From assembly GCF_036417845.1 (NCBI RefSeq), contig NC_089978.1, positions 136,022,288 through 136,086,287 of the forward strand: DNA of 64,000 bases, given 5' to 3'. This document shows, in pieces, positions 35,301 to 49,281 of the stretch. Origin of the DNA: Apteryx mantelli. Its lineage: Eukaryota; Chordata; Aves; Apterygiformes; Apterygidae. The notes beneath the pieces are model-generated. The model was not told where the DNA came from. It worked only from the letters and a program-made list of their open reading frames with translations, and did not search any database. Position 1 is the first letter of the stretch. The number at the start of each line of letters is the position of its first letter. The translations under genes were made by a program, and so were the position numbers.

Positions 35301-38300
35301 CCTCTCCATGGGGCTGTCACCTTGGCTTGCCTGAGCCAGCAGGGTCGAGGCAGGGAAAGCCAGCACATCAGCCTGGTGGCTTCTTGCAACCTGTGTCTGA
35401 AACTGCAACAGTTCCCTTCCAGGGCAATAGCTACCTCTCTGATAAATAACAGAGGCTGACTCCATCTATTGGTACTGTAAAACAAGAGCTTCTCCCCTCT
35501 TTTGGTTGAAGGACTTTGCCTGCTGCCTAGAAAGCCAGAGCATCCCTATAGACACTATGTACAGTGGCTACATGTTATTGGTGCAGCTGTAGTGTTCTTG
35601 ATGAGCAGGTCTTCAGACAGTCCTTGGTCTCTCTGAATGGCTGCAAACAGACATCACTTGCCCACTGCTTGGGTCCAGCCTGCTACTCTGATAGGAGGCA
35701 TATCTGGGATCATTCCCACCAATTTACTGTCAGGTTCTCTCCTCTTCCTCCTTAGCACTCTTCCTCTTGTCAGAAGGCAGTTCTGCTCTGTTTGATGTAA
35801 GAAAATTATTCAGTGATAATTTTGCCTTTTAGCTTCCTTTGGCTTCCTATTTGCTCTTCCATGCTTTTAATGACACACCCGTGTCCACCACTCCCAATTC
35901 CTGGCAGTTCCAAGGGCAGTCAAGAACATCATCTGAAGAATTTTGCACAATTGGTGCTTAATTACATGTAGTCCTCATCAGATTATGAAAACTGTAATCA
36001 TTTTTTATAATGGTGCTATTCTGGCTCATCTTGTAAGAGTGGTTTGGCACTGTTGTGGAAGAGCCTCAGGGGAACATACTATGGCTATAGTGAAGTGCAG
36101 CATCTTCATACCAGTTCTACTTTGGACTACAGTTGAAGGGCCTCATTCCTCTTTGTACAGAGCAATCCTGAGGTATGCAGCAGGGGTAGTCCCTGTGTTC
36201 CCTGAGAAACTGCAATTGTTACTTCCTCTTATGCAGCCTAAACAAGGAGCAGAGAGCTACAACACAGTGGTATAATCCAGGATCATAATGATTATACATA
36301 GGGTGAAGATGCCAGTCACAGTAACATAGGGGAACCATTTAGTGACTGGTGTCACTATGGTGGAACATAAGCCTACCTGAAGAGGAAGTATTCTAACAGA
36401 CAAACTAATCTGTGTGCTTGGCTATAAGCAGTGAAGTCAGATATGCTGCTGTAAGGATTTTTTACAGTGGAGGCGTTCAGTTTTTTGATGATTTGTGGAT
36501 CTGTACATCCATGCAGTGAAGTGTGGACTCTTTCAGAAAAGTCATATATCCTGACTGTGGTAAAACTTAGACAAAGCTGCTTTTCTGCGTTACCTTTTGA
36601 GTACTTTTTAGAGACGCTCAGAGGTCCATGGATTAGAAGTTGAAAGTGACTGCTCTTTGAACCATGGATGTAGTTCTGATCATTAACATCTTAGGAAACA
36701 GTATTTTTTTTTAAGTTTCTGTACAGAAGAAACCAAGAACATATATGACTAAAAAGCATAAATTGTCCTGTTTTCATTTAGCTGGTTCACATGCATGTGG
36801 GTCTAGTTAACTTTTATTTATTTTTGTTTGAACTTACAGTTCTCTTGCAAACCAAAATACTAGCAAGTTATCTAAAACAGACAGACAATGATTTCCATGG
36901 CTTAAATGCATTATATAAAGATAGATAAAATTCCATAACTCACTCTGGGACTTTTCCATTTATCTAAGTGAATTGCTGTGATAAAAATTCAGTTTTGATG
37001 CAATCCTGTCCTTTGATTCCAGATCGCACATGCAAAAAGTAGGTTATTGTTCTCAGAAGAGTGGAAACATCCTTTTTCCAACATTTCAGAGTTTCAGTGT
37101 TGGGCTTCTGTTACTACTTAGTGAAGGGAGCTACTCATCAAGTTCTTGTTGCCTCAGTGAATTGGCTGTGATGTAGTCCAGCGCTCCTCTAACATCAGAC
37201 CTGATCTACAGACTGACTGAGAAAGAACATTCTGGTAATTAAAGCATGGCAATGGGCATCTGCTTTACACTTTATTTTTATTTATGACACATTGTAATCA
37301 AGATACAGTCCCTTGACTGTACTGTGTTTTCCTTTCCCAAGCAATTGATTGAATTTTTTCTTTTAGACAACTAGAATATGATGACCTGTGTTACACTTTG
37401 CATCTTGTGTGGCTTATCTAAGCAGTTACCACTGAGGTCATTGTTGATTGGTTGCTGTTGGTTACTACCCCCCAAGCAGACCTGTCGTGTTCAAATTCTT
37501 CAGTGCGAACCATCGTTTTCTAGTTCAGCAATAGGAAAGAGTGACTCCACTCAGGGAAGTAAATAGATTCCCTCCACATGGGAGCCAAGTGGTTTAACAG
37601 TGCATATATTACCAGACAATGAGGTGTTAGCTTAAGGAGTGTGTGCAGGATGATGATGTGAGCTGTACCTGTGACAGTAGTGGTGTGTGAAGGCACACAG
37701 GGCTATAAAGGCTGTAATGCCTTGTTAGGGCTTTGTAGCACCCAAGGTGTTTCTACTCAAAAATGCAGGTTCTTCCAGGAGCTAGATCCTTCCAGGATCC
37801 AAGTGATCCCTTTGGCTGGAAAAAAAAGTAAGGTGAACAAACAAGTGAAGTGATTTGAGCTGGAGAGTCTTTGTTCCCTGGTCCCTGCAAAGATGGCTGG
37901 CTCTTCAGAATGGGGAGGGTTTCAAAAGCCTTGTCTTTGCTGCTGGAAGAATGGCTCTGGAAGACTTCTCCAGCCTCCTGTTGCTTACAGATGAATTCAC
38001 TGAGCACTACCCCCCCTCAAAGTTACAGTGGATATCACAGTCAGTGCATGTGGCAATTACAGTTGTTTCATATTACCAGGAAGATGGAAAAGTTTTCAGC
38101 AGCTCAGGTGCCTGTGTCTATATCTGATCCTCACCCTGACTGCTGTCTTGACTTCCTGGCTCCTTGTCAGTGAGGTCACTGTCCTTGCCTGCATCATTGT
38201 GATTCCCAGTTCCCAGCTCACCTTCCCTTGCCAAGCAGCCTGCCCTTGCTGCTCCCTGATAGGCTGACACCAGTAACAGCATTTATTGAGTGACTGATAT

Positions 38301-39114
38301 TACAGGAAGAAAAAAAAAAACATAACAGACCTATTCAGAAATTTTAGGAGACAATTTTTCTGTTGTAGGGCAAAGGCACCTGCATATAGAAACAGCTAGT
38401 ATAGTATCCTTTGGTAACTGGTTTAAAGATGGTGGATATCGTTTTATTGTCAAAATTACTCATACTCTGGCAGAATCCCAAAGAATTCTATGAGCCTTTG
38501 CTATGCAGATCAGTGTCATTCTCTGTTTCTCTCAGAAATTTAATGAACTGAAAATAAAGGATAAGGAAAGAAAGGCAATTCTATGAAGTATCCTCAGAGA
38601 GAGAGAGAAAAAAAAAACACTGTTCTATTTATCCAATTTATGCTGATATTGTAGTCCTTGGCAGTCTACAGTTGATAATAAGTATAACTTCTCAGAGTGT
38701 CATCAGAAGAACTCTTCACCTCCATCAGCAAATGGTTGAAAATACGTAAAGATACAATATCCTGTTTGATGTTTACAAATTTAATGTGTCACCAGAAACA
38801 CTGCGATCACAGATCTTGAAGATAAATTTAGATTGTCTCAAGATTTAGCACTTGTTTCCCAATAGTTTTAATAGTTTTAAAGTACCAAGCAAGACAAGAG
38901 AAGTCACCATTTATGAAGGTGTCACCACCACCATTTTGGATACATCAGGGATCAAACACTATATCATCTGTAGGAGAAGAGAGTAAAGGTACTTCTGCAT
39001 GTACAAAATGACAAACGGAGAAAATGGTTCAGCTGTATGGATGCTGATTCTGATATAATTTGGAAAACATCATTGTTGTACATGGCATGGCAACATTTTT
39101 CCATTTACTAATGT
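29330..39114. other. Intergenic, no gene seen
   Basis: Nearly 10 kb of AT-rich, apparently unique DNA. Open frames rarely pass 100 codons and show no domains. No CR1 fragment, microsatellite of note or RNA gene was recognised. A gene with very small exons could be missed by eye. Confidence 0.5.
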
Positions 39115-40440
39115 AACATAAGAATGGAAAAATTGGGTCAGACCAAGTTCCATCTAGCCCTACAGCTCACCTGACAGCAGCCATAATAAGATGCCCAAGG
39201 AACAATAAGAACAGGGCAAGCATAGTAAGAGGATACTTCCCCTGATATTCTTCAGCCATTGACTATTATCAGTTCATGTCTTTCCAGGTGGAATGTGGTT
39301 TCTTTACATTCTGTGTCCTTTCTTCTATAAATTTATCCAACTTCCTGCTGAAGCCACGTAAAATTCTGCCATGCACAGCATGCTTTGGCAAGAAGTTCCA
39401 CTGTTCTGCTATCTCATTCTGGTTTTTGTTTTTTCTGAACCTTGATCCTACTTGATGTCTTGAATACACCCTAGTTTTCATACTGGAAGAAAAGGAACAG
39501 GAGAATCTTAACCACATCCACCACAGATGCATCTGGAATTCTGCAGGTAACCTCCCTCCTTTGCAAAAAGTGATTGTGTGGTCTTACCTCTGTTTCCTGC
39601 TTTTAACCACATATTTATCCATGCAAGGACCCTCCTCCTTATGGAGTAGCTGTTTAGTTTTTTTAAAGGCCTTTGGGAGGAACACTGTCAAAGGTCTTTT
39701 GGAAATCTAAGTAGCTATAAGAACCAGATCACCCTTACCTGTGAGGCAGTATTTCTGATTACAAAAGCTATGTTGATGCTTTGCAACCAGATTATATTTA
39801 TTCAGGGTTCCGCTAATTTTATCCTTTATTTCTAACAATTTACCTAGGAATGATGTCAGATTTACAGACCTGTATATTTCTGATATCCCCTGGAATACAT
39901 TTAAAAATTACCATCAGATTTGGTGTTTCCAGGCCTCAGGTACCAGGTTGCTTCAAACCAGTGATTACCCACCACCATTAACAACTGTGTCAGATCATCC
40001 CAGAGTTCCTTTAGAACTCCTTGGTCCATCCTGTCTAGTTTCAGCACTATGTCATTGCTCATTTTGCCTATTTTTTCTATAGTTTCTTCCACAGTCACTT
40101 CAGTTTCAGACAGATCCTCTGATGAGTTGCTCCTAAAGCAGTTTTCCAGTGTGGGAATCTCCAAGTTTCTTCCACAGTGAACAGCGATGCAGCTAATTCA
40201 TTTAGCTCTTCTGCAATTTTCTTGACCTTATCTTCTACCCTGCTCATCAAATGGTCCTGTGGATTCTCTGGTAAGCTTCTCACTCCTGTTATTTTTAAAG
40301 AAAGATTGATTATTAGTTTTGATAGCTTTTACTAGTAGTTTTTCAAATTCTTTTGGGCCTACCTTTCTATGTCCCCCTGTTTTCATCATTTGAATACAGC
40401 ATGAGGTTTTTGCAGAATGCCTGTATATGTTAAACTCCAT
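39115..40440 (-). mobile_element. Ancient amniote CR1-type LINE, antisense
   Basis: About 1.3 kb that read on the minus strand is collinear with the old CR1 group abundant in turtles and crocodilians. Upstream is a linker segment KKIAEELNELAASLFTVEE, then a reverse-transcriptase N-terminal part (DLSETEVTVEETIEKIGKM and VLKELWDDLTQLL), then the ORF2 tail (QWNFLPKHAVHGRILRGFSR, LDKFIEER). The 3' end is near 39118 (plus-strand AATTGGGTCAGACC). Many stops and frameshifts separate the pieces, so insertion probably predates modern bird lineages. The two short frames at 39901-40283 are parts of this element, not host genes. Confidence 0.75.
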
Positions 40441-42664
40441 AGATCAAGAAAAATTGATGACCTTTCAAGTGTTTCATGTCACATAAGGCTGTAACATTTC
40501 ATTTTTCATCAGCAGGGCTAAAATATGTTCCAGAAAGATGATGTTGAGAGCATATTAGTCAACTAGTCTACCTGTAAAAAGATCTTGCAGGGACAGAGCA
40601 GTGTGCTGTTTCCTTTTCTGAGTACAACAGTGCTGCAATGCTTAATATTGCCTGATTGATTTTTTTTATTATTATTACAGAAAATAACCAATACCGGAAA
40701 CTGTTCCATCCATTCAACCTGAAATAATACAGTGTATTGTATCAGCAGCGCTATGAGCTGTCTGTTGCCAGCAAACATTCTCAGAAATGCCATCAGCTGC
40801 TAATCCAAAAGCTTGCAGTTTGGGATATGCCTTGGAAGACTGGAAGGCTGTGTAGACAAATTGATCCAAAGTATCCAAACCATGAAAGCACTTGTAAAAT
40901 ACCATTGTAAAAAATGAACAAAGTTATGCAATCCTCTAAAGTTTGACATATACAGTACTATTCTGAGACATGTTGGCTTTTTAAAACAAAACATTTTGTC
41001 AGAATGGGTTTGATGAATGTTTTGTGGGAAAGTATTTCTCAGACTTACAATAGAATTTCCTTAGAAGATCACAGGGTTGCAGATAGCTTGGGACTTTTGA
41101 TGAGGATATCTGCATAAGTGATATGGAAGCTGAGGCTCTGGCCCCACATCTACCTTTTTTTGAGACAGAAACTGGACTGTAAAAAGGTAATGTAGTGCGG
41201 ATTGTTTGTACTTATCTCAGGTGAAGCCATGACTTAGAAAGTACTCTCAGTCCCTAAGTGTTATGCAAATGTGAAGTGGAGCTGCAGAATGAAAACTAGT
41301 AATTATGCATTACTCAATCTTTTGGAAAATCCAAGGCTTCATTGCTGAAAGGTGTTTATGTTTCCATTGCACTTCCTGCCCTTTTTCTGACACAATGGAA
41401 AACAGGTATGTGTTAGATCTCTATTGACAGAGAATTTGAATGTCTCACCTCCACTTTCAGGATATGCAGTGTTCTGCATGGCAAATAGAGAGTCTTTGAC
41501 ATTTTTATTGTCTAATTCATGACTATATCTAGTGACTAGATTCTGCACATATGGCTATATTGGACATTTGGGGACAGTATAGGACTGCTATGAGTCCTAT
41601 ATCAGTCCTATATGATGCTCTACGCAAGCCTACTAGGATATTGGATGTGGTCCAGCTGTAGTCCTATAGAATTCTCTATTGTGAATGTAGTTTATACACA
41701 AAATACACAAAACACTGAGCTTGTTGTAAATCTTTACATTGTCCTGCAGTTATGTATGTCCAATGTAAAAGAGAAGATGAGCACAGAAGAATCTGATGTG
41801 ATAAAATGTATTGGCAAATTCAGCTTTATTTGTAAGGAAACTAAAATGTGAAAGTCATGTTTCCAATGCACAAACTGCAATAACCATCCCTCTGACTCAT
41901 GGCCATTCTAATTTCAGATCTAGAGAAAGAAAGAAATAAAGATACATATGCATATGTATATAAAGTTTCTTCATAAGAGAGAACAAATTCATTAACCTTC
42001 TGAAGTCCAGACTGAACCAGTTGAGGCCAACTTGATTCCCTGCTGTCCTAAGAGAATGCAACATGACTCTTCTATGAAAAACAAGTGTACATGTAATATT
42101 AAAATTTGGATTTACATTACTTTGGTCTTGAAGGGCATTTGGCACGGTATCTCATTTCGTCAGTATTCTAGCCAGACTATCAACTCCAGTTACATCTTTT
42201 CTTAGGCCAAAAAAAGGCAGTGCCAGTCTAAAGTTAACAGGTTGGTTTATATGGCCTCCAGTATCAAGGTATCTTCTGAGCCCCTGTCTTGTAGCAGCTG
42301 CTCTGTGTGAGTATTCATTATTTCCCCCATGGTAAATCCTGATCCCCACGCTTCCAGATGACTATTCCTCTCCCGCTCCTTGGTATTAAATCATACAACC
42401 CAAAACATTTTCCTTTGTCCCTGCTGCTAAGGGCAATTGGAGCAACTTTTTAATTGCACTGTGGTCTTCTTAAGAATTATCACTGGCATGTTACTAATGT
42501 GTGTAGGGTTGAGCTTGTTTTTATATCACACCATTGCTACAGTACAAAAAGGTCCTCTGAGATCAGCAAGTTCACTAATGTCATTAATTCAATAGCAAAT
42601 TTTCAGAGAAACACTTGCTACTTAATTGCTCTGAACATAATGTCCTGTAAAAGTTCTGTTTTTC
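40441..42664. other. Intergenic, no gene seen
   Basis: AT-rich DNA without recognised features. Minus-strand frames at 40563-40994 are short and unrecognised; they might be decayed continuation of the LINE to the left, but no motif shows it. Confidence 0.45.
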
Positions 42665-42735
42665 AAATCACAGAATAGTTGGAGTTTGAAGGGATCTTTG
42701 GAGATCTGGTCCAATAACCACCCGATCATCTGGTG
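42665..42735 (-). mobile_element. Short CR1 3' fragment, antisense
   Basis: ATCACAGAATAGTTGGAG, then GAAGGGATCTTTGGAGATCT and GGTCCAATAACCACCC, follows the CR1 3' UTR order with many differences. Only about 70 bp are kept. Confidence 0.7.
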
Positions 42736-44007
42736 CAAATGCCTTTTCTTTTTCATGTCTATGTATCACCAAAAAAGCCCTTTTATATAAAGGCATATTG
42801 CAATTTAATAAAAGGTGAGTTTCTGGAGTAATTTCCATCAAGGATCTGGAACTGATTACTATTTCCTTCTTCTTTCTTAATTTTTTTTTTTTTTTGGCCT
42901 ATTGCTTTGTACCCAATCTCTATTATTTCCTAATATAACATTGTCCAAGAAAACACAGTGCTTTAAATTCTTACCTTGAACGTGCCATTATTGTCAAAAT
43001 ATTTCTGTGGGAGCTTTTAATTTTGACAAAATATATTTTCAAACTTGTCTGTCAGATAAAAACTTTAACTAACTCTGTAAAGCATATTCTAGCATTCTTC
43101 CAAACTTTCTCAGAGGCTTGAAGATCAGAAAAAAGAGAGTTTTGTTTATCTTTTTTTTTTTTTCATTTTTAACAAGAATATGGCCTGTTTGCAGTAATAC
43201 ATAGGGTCCCAGGCATTTCAAAGCTGCAAATACAAATATGTTTGTAACATATTCTTAGCTATCTATCTTCTGCCTTCTACAACCAAAACAGCAGCTTTCT
43301 TCACAGTGTGACTGCCCTATTTGCACACCACCCACCTGCCGTGCAGCATCATCACACGGGTGTCAGGTCTTTCTGGGAATCTTTGTGCAATGTTTCTCAC
43401 TAATATCTCAGTGGGACTAGATGGTAGCTCCCGTAGCACCTGAGGCAGTTTTCTGTGTGTCCTAGTTGGTCTTCAAAAAGCTACTGGGAAAGATGTGTAG
43501 CTGAGCTGGTTAGACAGGGATAGTTCAGGGTACTGCCTACTCTGCTAGGAAGAATAACCACTGTAGGACTGAACCATTAGCAAGACCATATTGTACCATG
43601 AGTAGTGAAATTACTAAAGTCTGTTTTTCTGCAGTCCTACATCCCTTTATACCACATCACTATAACAGCCTTCATTCCCTTCCCAGACTCCCTACAACTG
43701 AAATAACTTCAGGCCCACTCTGCATTGCCTAATCCCTTCTTCAATACCCCTAGCTTTCATCCATGTCACTAATTACTCCTACAGTATGCTCAGCTTCCTC
43801 TTCCCATTCATCACCTGTTTGGCTGAGGAAGAGGAAGGGAAGCTGCCTTTTATTTTCCCAGTGTTGGAGCCACACACATGTTGGTTGGCTACCTTGTTTA
43901 GTTTTTTTCTTTTCCCTAGGGAAGAGTGTGAATGCAGTCACCCACTGCCACAAATTATGTAGTTTTCTGTATTTGGGCTGTATTAGCAAGTGTCACCAGT
44001 AGGTCTA
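42736..44007. other. Intergenic, no gene seen
   Basis: Contains poly-T runs near 42882 and 43151. No gene or repeat family recognised. Confidence 0.5.
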
Positions 44008-44553
44008 GGGAATTAATTCATCCCCTCTATTCAACATTTATGAGACCATAACTAGAGTTCTGTGTCCAGTCTTGGGCTCTCCAGTACAAGAAAGACATTG
44101 ACATACTGGAGACAGTCCAGTGGAAAGTCACTAGAATGGTCTGGAGCACGCAACCTACAGAGAGAAATAATATAGTCGAGTTTGTTCAGCCTGAAGGAAC
44201 AAAGGTGGCCTAATTGCCATCTTCCAAAACTTAGAGGGAGGTTGTAGAGAAGACAGAGCCAGATTCTTCTCAAGGGTACAGAGTGAAAGGACAAGGGGCA
44301 ACAGACACAAGCTATAGTAAGGCAGATTCTGATATAAGGAGAAAGGTTCTTCACAACGTGGATGATTAAGCATGGCAGCAGATGTCCAGAGATGATGTGG
44401 ACTCTCCATCCTTGGAGATATTCAAAACTTTACTGGACAAGCTTTGAGCAATTTGCTTTTTCTTTGAAGTTAGCCCTGCTTAGAAGGAGAAATTAGACCA
44501 GATAATGTCAGGAGATCCCTTTAAATCTTAATTATTTTATGATCTTATACCTT
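44008..44553 (+). mobile_element. Old CR1 LINE 3' end, sense
   Basis: About 550 bp on the plus strand in the order of the CR1 ORF2 C-terminus and 3' UTR. It starts with a decayed CCAGTCTTGGGCTCTCCAGT region and the GTCCAGTGGAAAGTCACTAG segment. It continues through AAGGACAAGGGGCAACAGAC and AAGGTTCTTCACAACGTGG, and ends in a degenerate AATTATTTTATGATCTTAT tail. The reading frame is destroyed. Confidence 0.85.
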
Positions 44554-47031
44554 GATTATTCTGAAACCTCTACTTCTCAGTCAAATTTATTTAATATTCA
44601 CCAACATGTAATAAAAGTTATTTGATGGGGGTACAGATGTAAGGGGAGGAAGCTGGCTGACAGACAGATGAGTGAACAGATGAAATAATGTCATAAGATT
44701 CCTTTCTCTAAAAAGAGATATGCTTGTCCTGATGGCTGGCAAAAGTGATAGACAGTTATTCAACACAATTCCTTGATGAATGTTACTATGTACAGTAAGA
44801 AATTCGGTTTAGGATTAAGAGTTTCTTCCTGTGCCATACTGAATGCAGATGCAGTCTAATGCCATATTATTACTGCCCAGCCCCCCATACAGGCATACAA
44901 TAGCACTGTGTTGTGATTACTTTTGTTTTGTGAGATGTATCTAGGAGATATCTTCACAGAACACGGAAATACTTAAGCAATGGCAAACGCTAACAAGTTG
45001 GAACATTAAGGAATCTTCAGTGACAAGGAATCAATGACATGATAATGAGAGGTAAACTTCTATAAAACATTCAGATGGGCAGGAACCAGTTTGGCTTGCA
45101 ATACTTAGCAAAGCTATTTGAAATATGAGAGCTTCCCTAAGCTATTGTTTGGGAGTTCAAAGAGTGTGAGAACAGACAGGAGAGGGGAAGATAAATCTAT
45201 GCAAATTTTATGTAGATGTCTTTTATTAGAATATGACTGAAGCTTTGGAGGAGGAGTATTATGTCAGGCCAGTTTAAAAGCCAGAAGACAGGCTGTATGC
45301 TTGAGATCAGAGTCTCTCCTCTTTCTTCTTCAAAGACAGAGATGTGGTCAAGGATTCTTCTGAGTATTCTTTCCTTGCACTGGGTTGCCACAGTGTCTCC
45401 TGAACCGTAAGAGATCATGCGTTTTTTGCTTTTATGATAAAATACTTTATTATATTTCCCATCAGTTAATTTCTTTGAGGACGTTGCTATATAATATTCT
45501 GGTTGTTTGAGATCTAGGTTCTGAAATATATCTGAAATGAATGATGATGTCATTGAAGCATGGTTTGGAATGATGATCTCCATCACAAAATTGGTATGAA
45601 ATCTGATTTGAGTGCCAGAAACCTAGAACTGTCCTAGATGAAGTTTGAAGTGCATGGGTAAAGCTGGGAGGAAATTCAAGACTAGATTAGCAATAATGCT
45701 GATGATCAGGATTGACATGCATTGGCAGTGAAGAGAGCATGGTGTATGAAGAGATGTTACAGTCCAGAAGTGGGTGCTACCAGGAAGATATGCTGAATGA
45801 TAATCCTATTATTATTTTTATAACTGCTGTACTGTGACTGCTTATACAGAACTGCCAATGTGCACGGCTTCATATGGACAGAAGATTTCGTATATGATTT
45901 TCAAAAATACACGAAAACTGGATCTTAAATCCCCTTGTCAAAAGTTTAAGGAAAACACTCTGTGAAAGTCAGAGGGCTTTAGATTTCTCAGATACACACT
46001 TGGTTTTGATCATTTTACTCCTGCTCTCCGAATATCATAAAGTCTGAACCAGGCAAGTGAAAATAACAAGCAAGATAATATGAGCAAGCAAAACTGTGGG
46101 GGAAAAAAAGGGAAAGGATCAGATTATCAAAACGTTGTGTGATTCATGTTGCTTTACAGACCTAGTTCATTGGTTCTTTCATGCGTTATTGGAAAGACCA
46201 GTCTGGGCAGCAGAGAAGGGGAGGCCAGCAACAGAAGCTTAGCCAAATATAGCAAACCTTGAGAAATGTTTTTGGAGAGGAAGAGTTTGGGGGAGGAAGA
46301 CTGCCGTAATTACAGAGTACAACATAACTAAGAAAGCTTGGAGGAAGAAAAAAGGGAAGGCAGCAACACAGTGAGAGGTGTGGAAAGAGAATAGAGCACT
46401 CAAGTTGAGTATTTCCTGGAATATTCTGCAAGATGGGATAGCTATGGCAGGATCATTTCTTGCACATTATACTGTTTGACTGGTGATATGTCAATTCATA
46501 TCTGGAGGGAGAGATGTCCAGAGAAAAAGAAATAAAAAAAAAAAAAAGTTGCTACAATTAATTGGTATTTTTGTCAATAATCTGAAAAAGAAGGTAGATG
46601 ATAGAACTCCTTCTTGCAAGAGGTTCCAGAGGTTTACATACACATATACTTACTTAAAGGCCATGGGAGGATAAATGCATCTGTGCTTGTCAGGAGGTTA
46701 GATTCTTTAGCAATTGAGGCTCTCTAAATACCTGGAATGGAAAGATGCAATATCGTGCTGGATAAGACACTACATAGAATGATGCCGGGCTTTTAGCTCA
46801 GAAAAAAAGGTATGTGGGACAAAAATATGTCATCTGTAATTTCTTAGCATATTATGGAAAATCCTTTGAAATAAATGGAAATGCTTTTACCACTTTGAGC
46901 ACGCTTTGGATTAGATCCCACATCTTCCTTCAGATGTGTGGCATTTTTGCAGTATTTTCCTCTCTTTTTTTTGCTCTAGCCTTCCTCCATGACTGAACTC
47001 CAGTCTCTGGTCTGATCTTGCTTTCTTGCAG
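44554..47031. other. 5' flank of the ovostatin-like pseudogene
   Basis: No gene recognised. Exon 1 of the macroglobulin-type gene, which would hold the signal peptide, should lie here but I could not find it. A short frame at 46934-46996 starting MCGIFAVFSSLFFALAFL looks signal-peptide-like but lies too close to exon 2 and lacks a usable donor. Confidence 0.4.
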
Positions 47032-47215
47032 TCAATATGTGCTGTTGGTCCCTACAGCAGTGCGGAGTGATTCTCCACAGACTGCTTGCGTGCAGTTCCA
47101 TAACCTCAGTGAGCCTCTGTCCCTGAGTGTTCTCCTGTAATACAGCAGTACCCAGACAACTCTTTTTGAGGAATCTGTGACAGAGAATGATTTCTTCAAG
47201 TGCAGCAAGTTCAAG
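47032..47215 (+). pseudogene. Ovostatin-like exon 2, in-frame stop, GC donor
   Basis: Acceptor TTTCTTGCAG is followed by QYVLLVPTAVRSDSPQ (codon phase starts at 47033). The exon is 184 bp. A TAA at 47138-47140 sits where a glutamate codon (GAA) would be expected before YSSTQTTLFEESV. The donor reads AAG|GC rather than GT; GC donors are tolerated in about one percent of vertebrate introns, so this alone need not break splicing. The phase joins exon 3 correctly. Confidence 0.88.
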
Positions 47216-47916
47216 GCATTTTCTATTTTGAGACTATTAAAGAGGAAGTAGAAGCTGGAAATACCGTGGTGTGAAACTCTCTTTGTCAATAAGGACAAGA
47301 GGATGGAGAAAGTGGCTGTGGAATATGAAATAAAAAGGTAAACTTCTGGAAAAGCAGACATTACAGACAGAAAAAAGAGAAGACAGATGGCTTTTAAGGG
47401 AGAGCTGGAGAAAGACTTTCCATCTCCATTCACAGTGTGAACAGAAAAACGCTTTTGACTGCTATCCCAGGTGCATGTGCCCTGTGAGACTGTCATAACT
47501 GCCATGCTGGAGAACCCAGCTGGAACATGCTTGTTCCCTTTCCTGTGACCCTGCAGGATTAGGACAGATATCACAAACATGACTCAAGATTAGGTCTTCC
47601 AGTTTGCAGTGGGAGAAGCACTTCAGAACTGGGCTACATGGCTGGGCAACCTGCATATAAGCAGATAGCTATGTGAGATGAGGAAATGCTTAGGGCAGTG
47701 GATGGTTTAATGCCTTAGTACCTACTGACAAATTATGGGACCCCCACAGCACAAATTCTCAGAGACTGTCACTAGCAAATATGGGGCTTCTTATGACTGC
47801 ACAAGCTCTTTATGATTCACTTGACACTCAGTATCTCACTCAAGAACTACGGGCATCAGAAGACCTCCACACATCTCATTTGCCAAATTTATTATGGGAA
47901 TTTTGTTTCTCTCCAG

Positions 47917-48073
47917 GTTCCTCCTTTTACTTCTGACCCCCTGGCTTTCATTACCATCTCTGCCAAAGGCACGACGATCAACTTCGCTGAGAGAAGATCA
48001 GTGGCAATTGAGAATGTGGATAACACTGTCTTCATCCAGATGGACAAACCCATCTACAAACCAGGGCAAAAAG
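47917..48073 (+). pseudogene. Ovostatin-like exon 3 (macroglobulin domain)
   Basis: Acceptor CTCTCCAG, donor AAG|GTGGCT. Reads ITISAKGTTINFAERRSV and ends with FIQMDKPIYKPGQK, the conserved macroglobulin start motif. No disabling change is seen in this exon. Confidence 0.92.
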
Positions 48074-49260
48074 GTGGCTGGCGAGTTTGAGTCAGCTAGT
48101 GAACCAGGAAACTGAGTGCAGGGGTGGGTCTAGAATGACAAGGACTTTTCTTGTGGAGGAAAAGTTCATGGACTGTGATGACCATAAGCAATCCTTTAAA
48201 TAGTGTATATTTGTCATCTGAGGTTGGGTTCATTAAAAGGCAGTGAAAAATAGAACTGATTCATAAAATTGCCACAAGTGAGTAGAATTCATATGTCTTT
48301 ACCGAGTTAATTTGCTTTACAGGATCATGAATTCTGAAAGGTTTACTGAGGCCAATCACATAAGGAGCGTTTGTAAGGAATACAGAAAATAATAGGTTAA
48401 GCTTTTAATTAATAAAATTCATATTAAAAAAAAATCATATCATTTCCTGTCAACTGTTCCTTCTACTTAACTACTAATCTAATTCATAGATAGTCCCAGT
48501 GGGTCAGTATGGAAGATATTTCAGGCAACAAGGTTATTCTGGTTTTCTTTTTCATGAGCTAAAATAATATTCAAATCCTTTCCAGTTCTTCAGGGACTCT
48601 TTATGACTTCTGAATAGCCTGGACAAACTTTGTTTCATTTATACATAGATAGTGACACCACTGCTCAAGTGAGTTATTTTTCTTTCTTTTGTCTCTTTTT
48701 CAGTGATGTTTTGTGTGGTCACTTTGGATAGCCAGTTCAGACCTGTTCAGGAGACAGTAAGTATGATGGATAGTCAAGACTTTTCAAGCATTGTCTTGGG
48801 GACACTCTTCACTGAGACTCTCTCACTTTTAAAATGAAAAAAAAGGGCCTGGGATAGGCCTTTTGATATGTTTGAAGGATTGTTTAACTCCTTAACTTCA
48901 GACTCCCTCCCTTCCCTGCCTTTATAGAAGGCAAGGGTCTGAAAACACTCCTGGAAAACACTTACAGATTTCAGATTTTGTAGTCACTTCACTTCATCTG
49001 CTGCAGATATGTAGAAGGAAACTGGACATTTTTAGTAGAAAAAAATAAATCCATAAATAGATTATGCCCCTTTAAATTATCACTTCATTACATACGTGAA
49101 TTTCAAATTGTTTTCTTGACCCAGTCTTCTGTATTCATAGAAAGGGGTTCACAGCCTTCTTTATGTTCTAGCATTTTTCAAGCTCCAAGTTAAGCTTTCA
49201 AGTTAATTTCTTGATATTTTGACCATTTTTGTTCTTTCTCTCTCTTTTTTCCTCCTCCAG

Positions 49261-49281
49261 TATCCCCGGATCATCACTGAG
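49261..49281 (+). pseudogene. Ovostatin-like 21-bp exon 5
   Basis: Seven codons, YPRIITE, between a long pyrimidine tract with CAG and the donor GTAAGA. A microexon of exactly this size and phase is characteristic of the alpha-2-macroglobulin family. Confidence 0.88.

Noticed and set aside
34924..35485. Overlapping minus-strand frames of about 100 codons
   Set aside because: No recognisable protein; three overlapping phases are equally open, which suggests chance.
46934..46996. Signal-peptide-like frame as exon 1 of the ovostatin-like gene
   Set aside because: It ends in a stop, has no convincing donor and leaves under 60 bases before exon 2.
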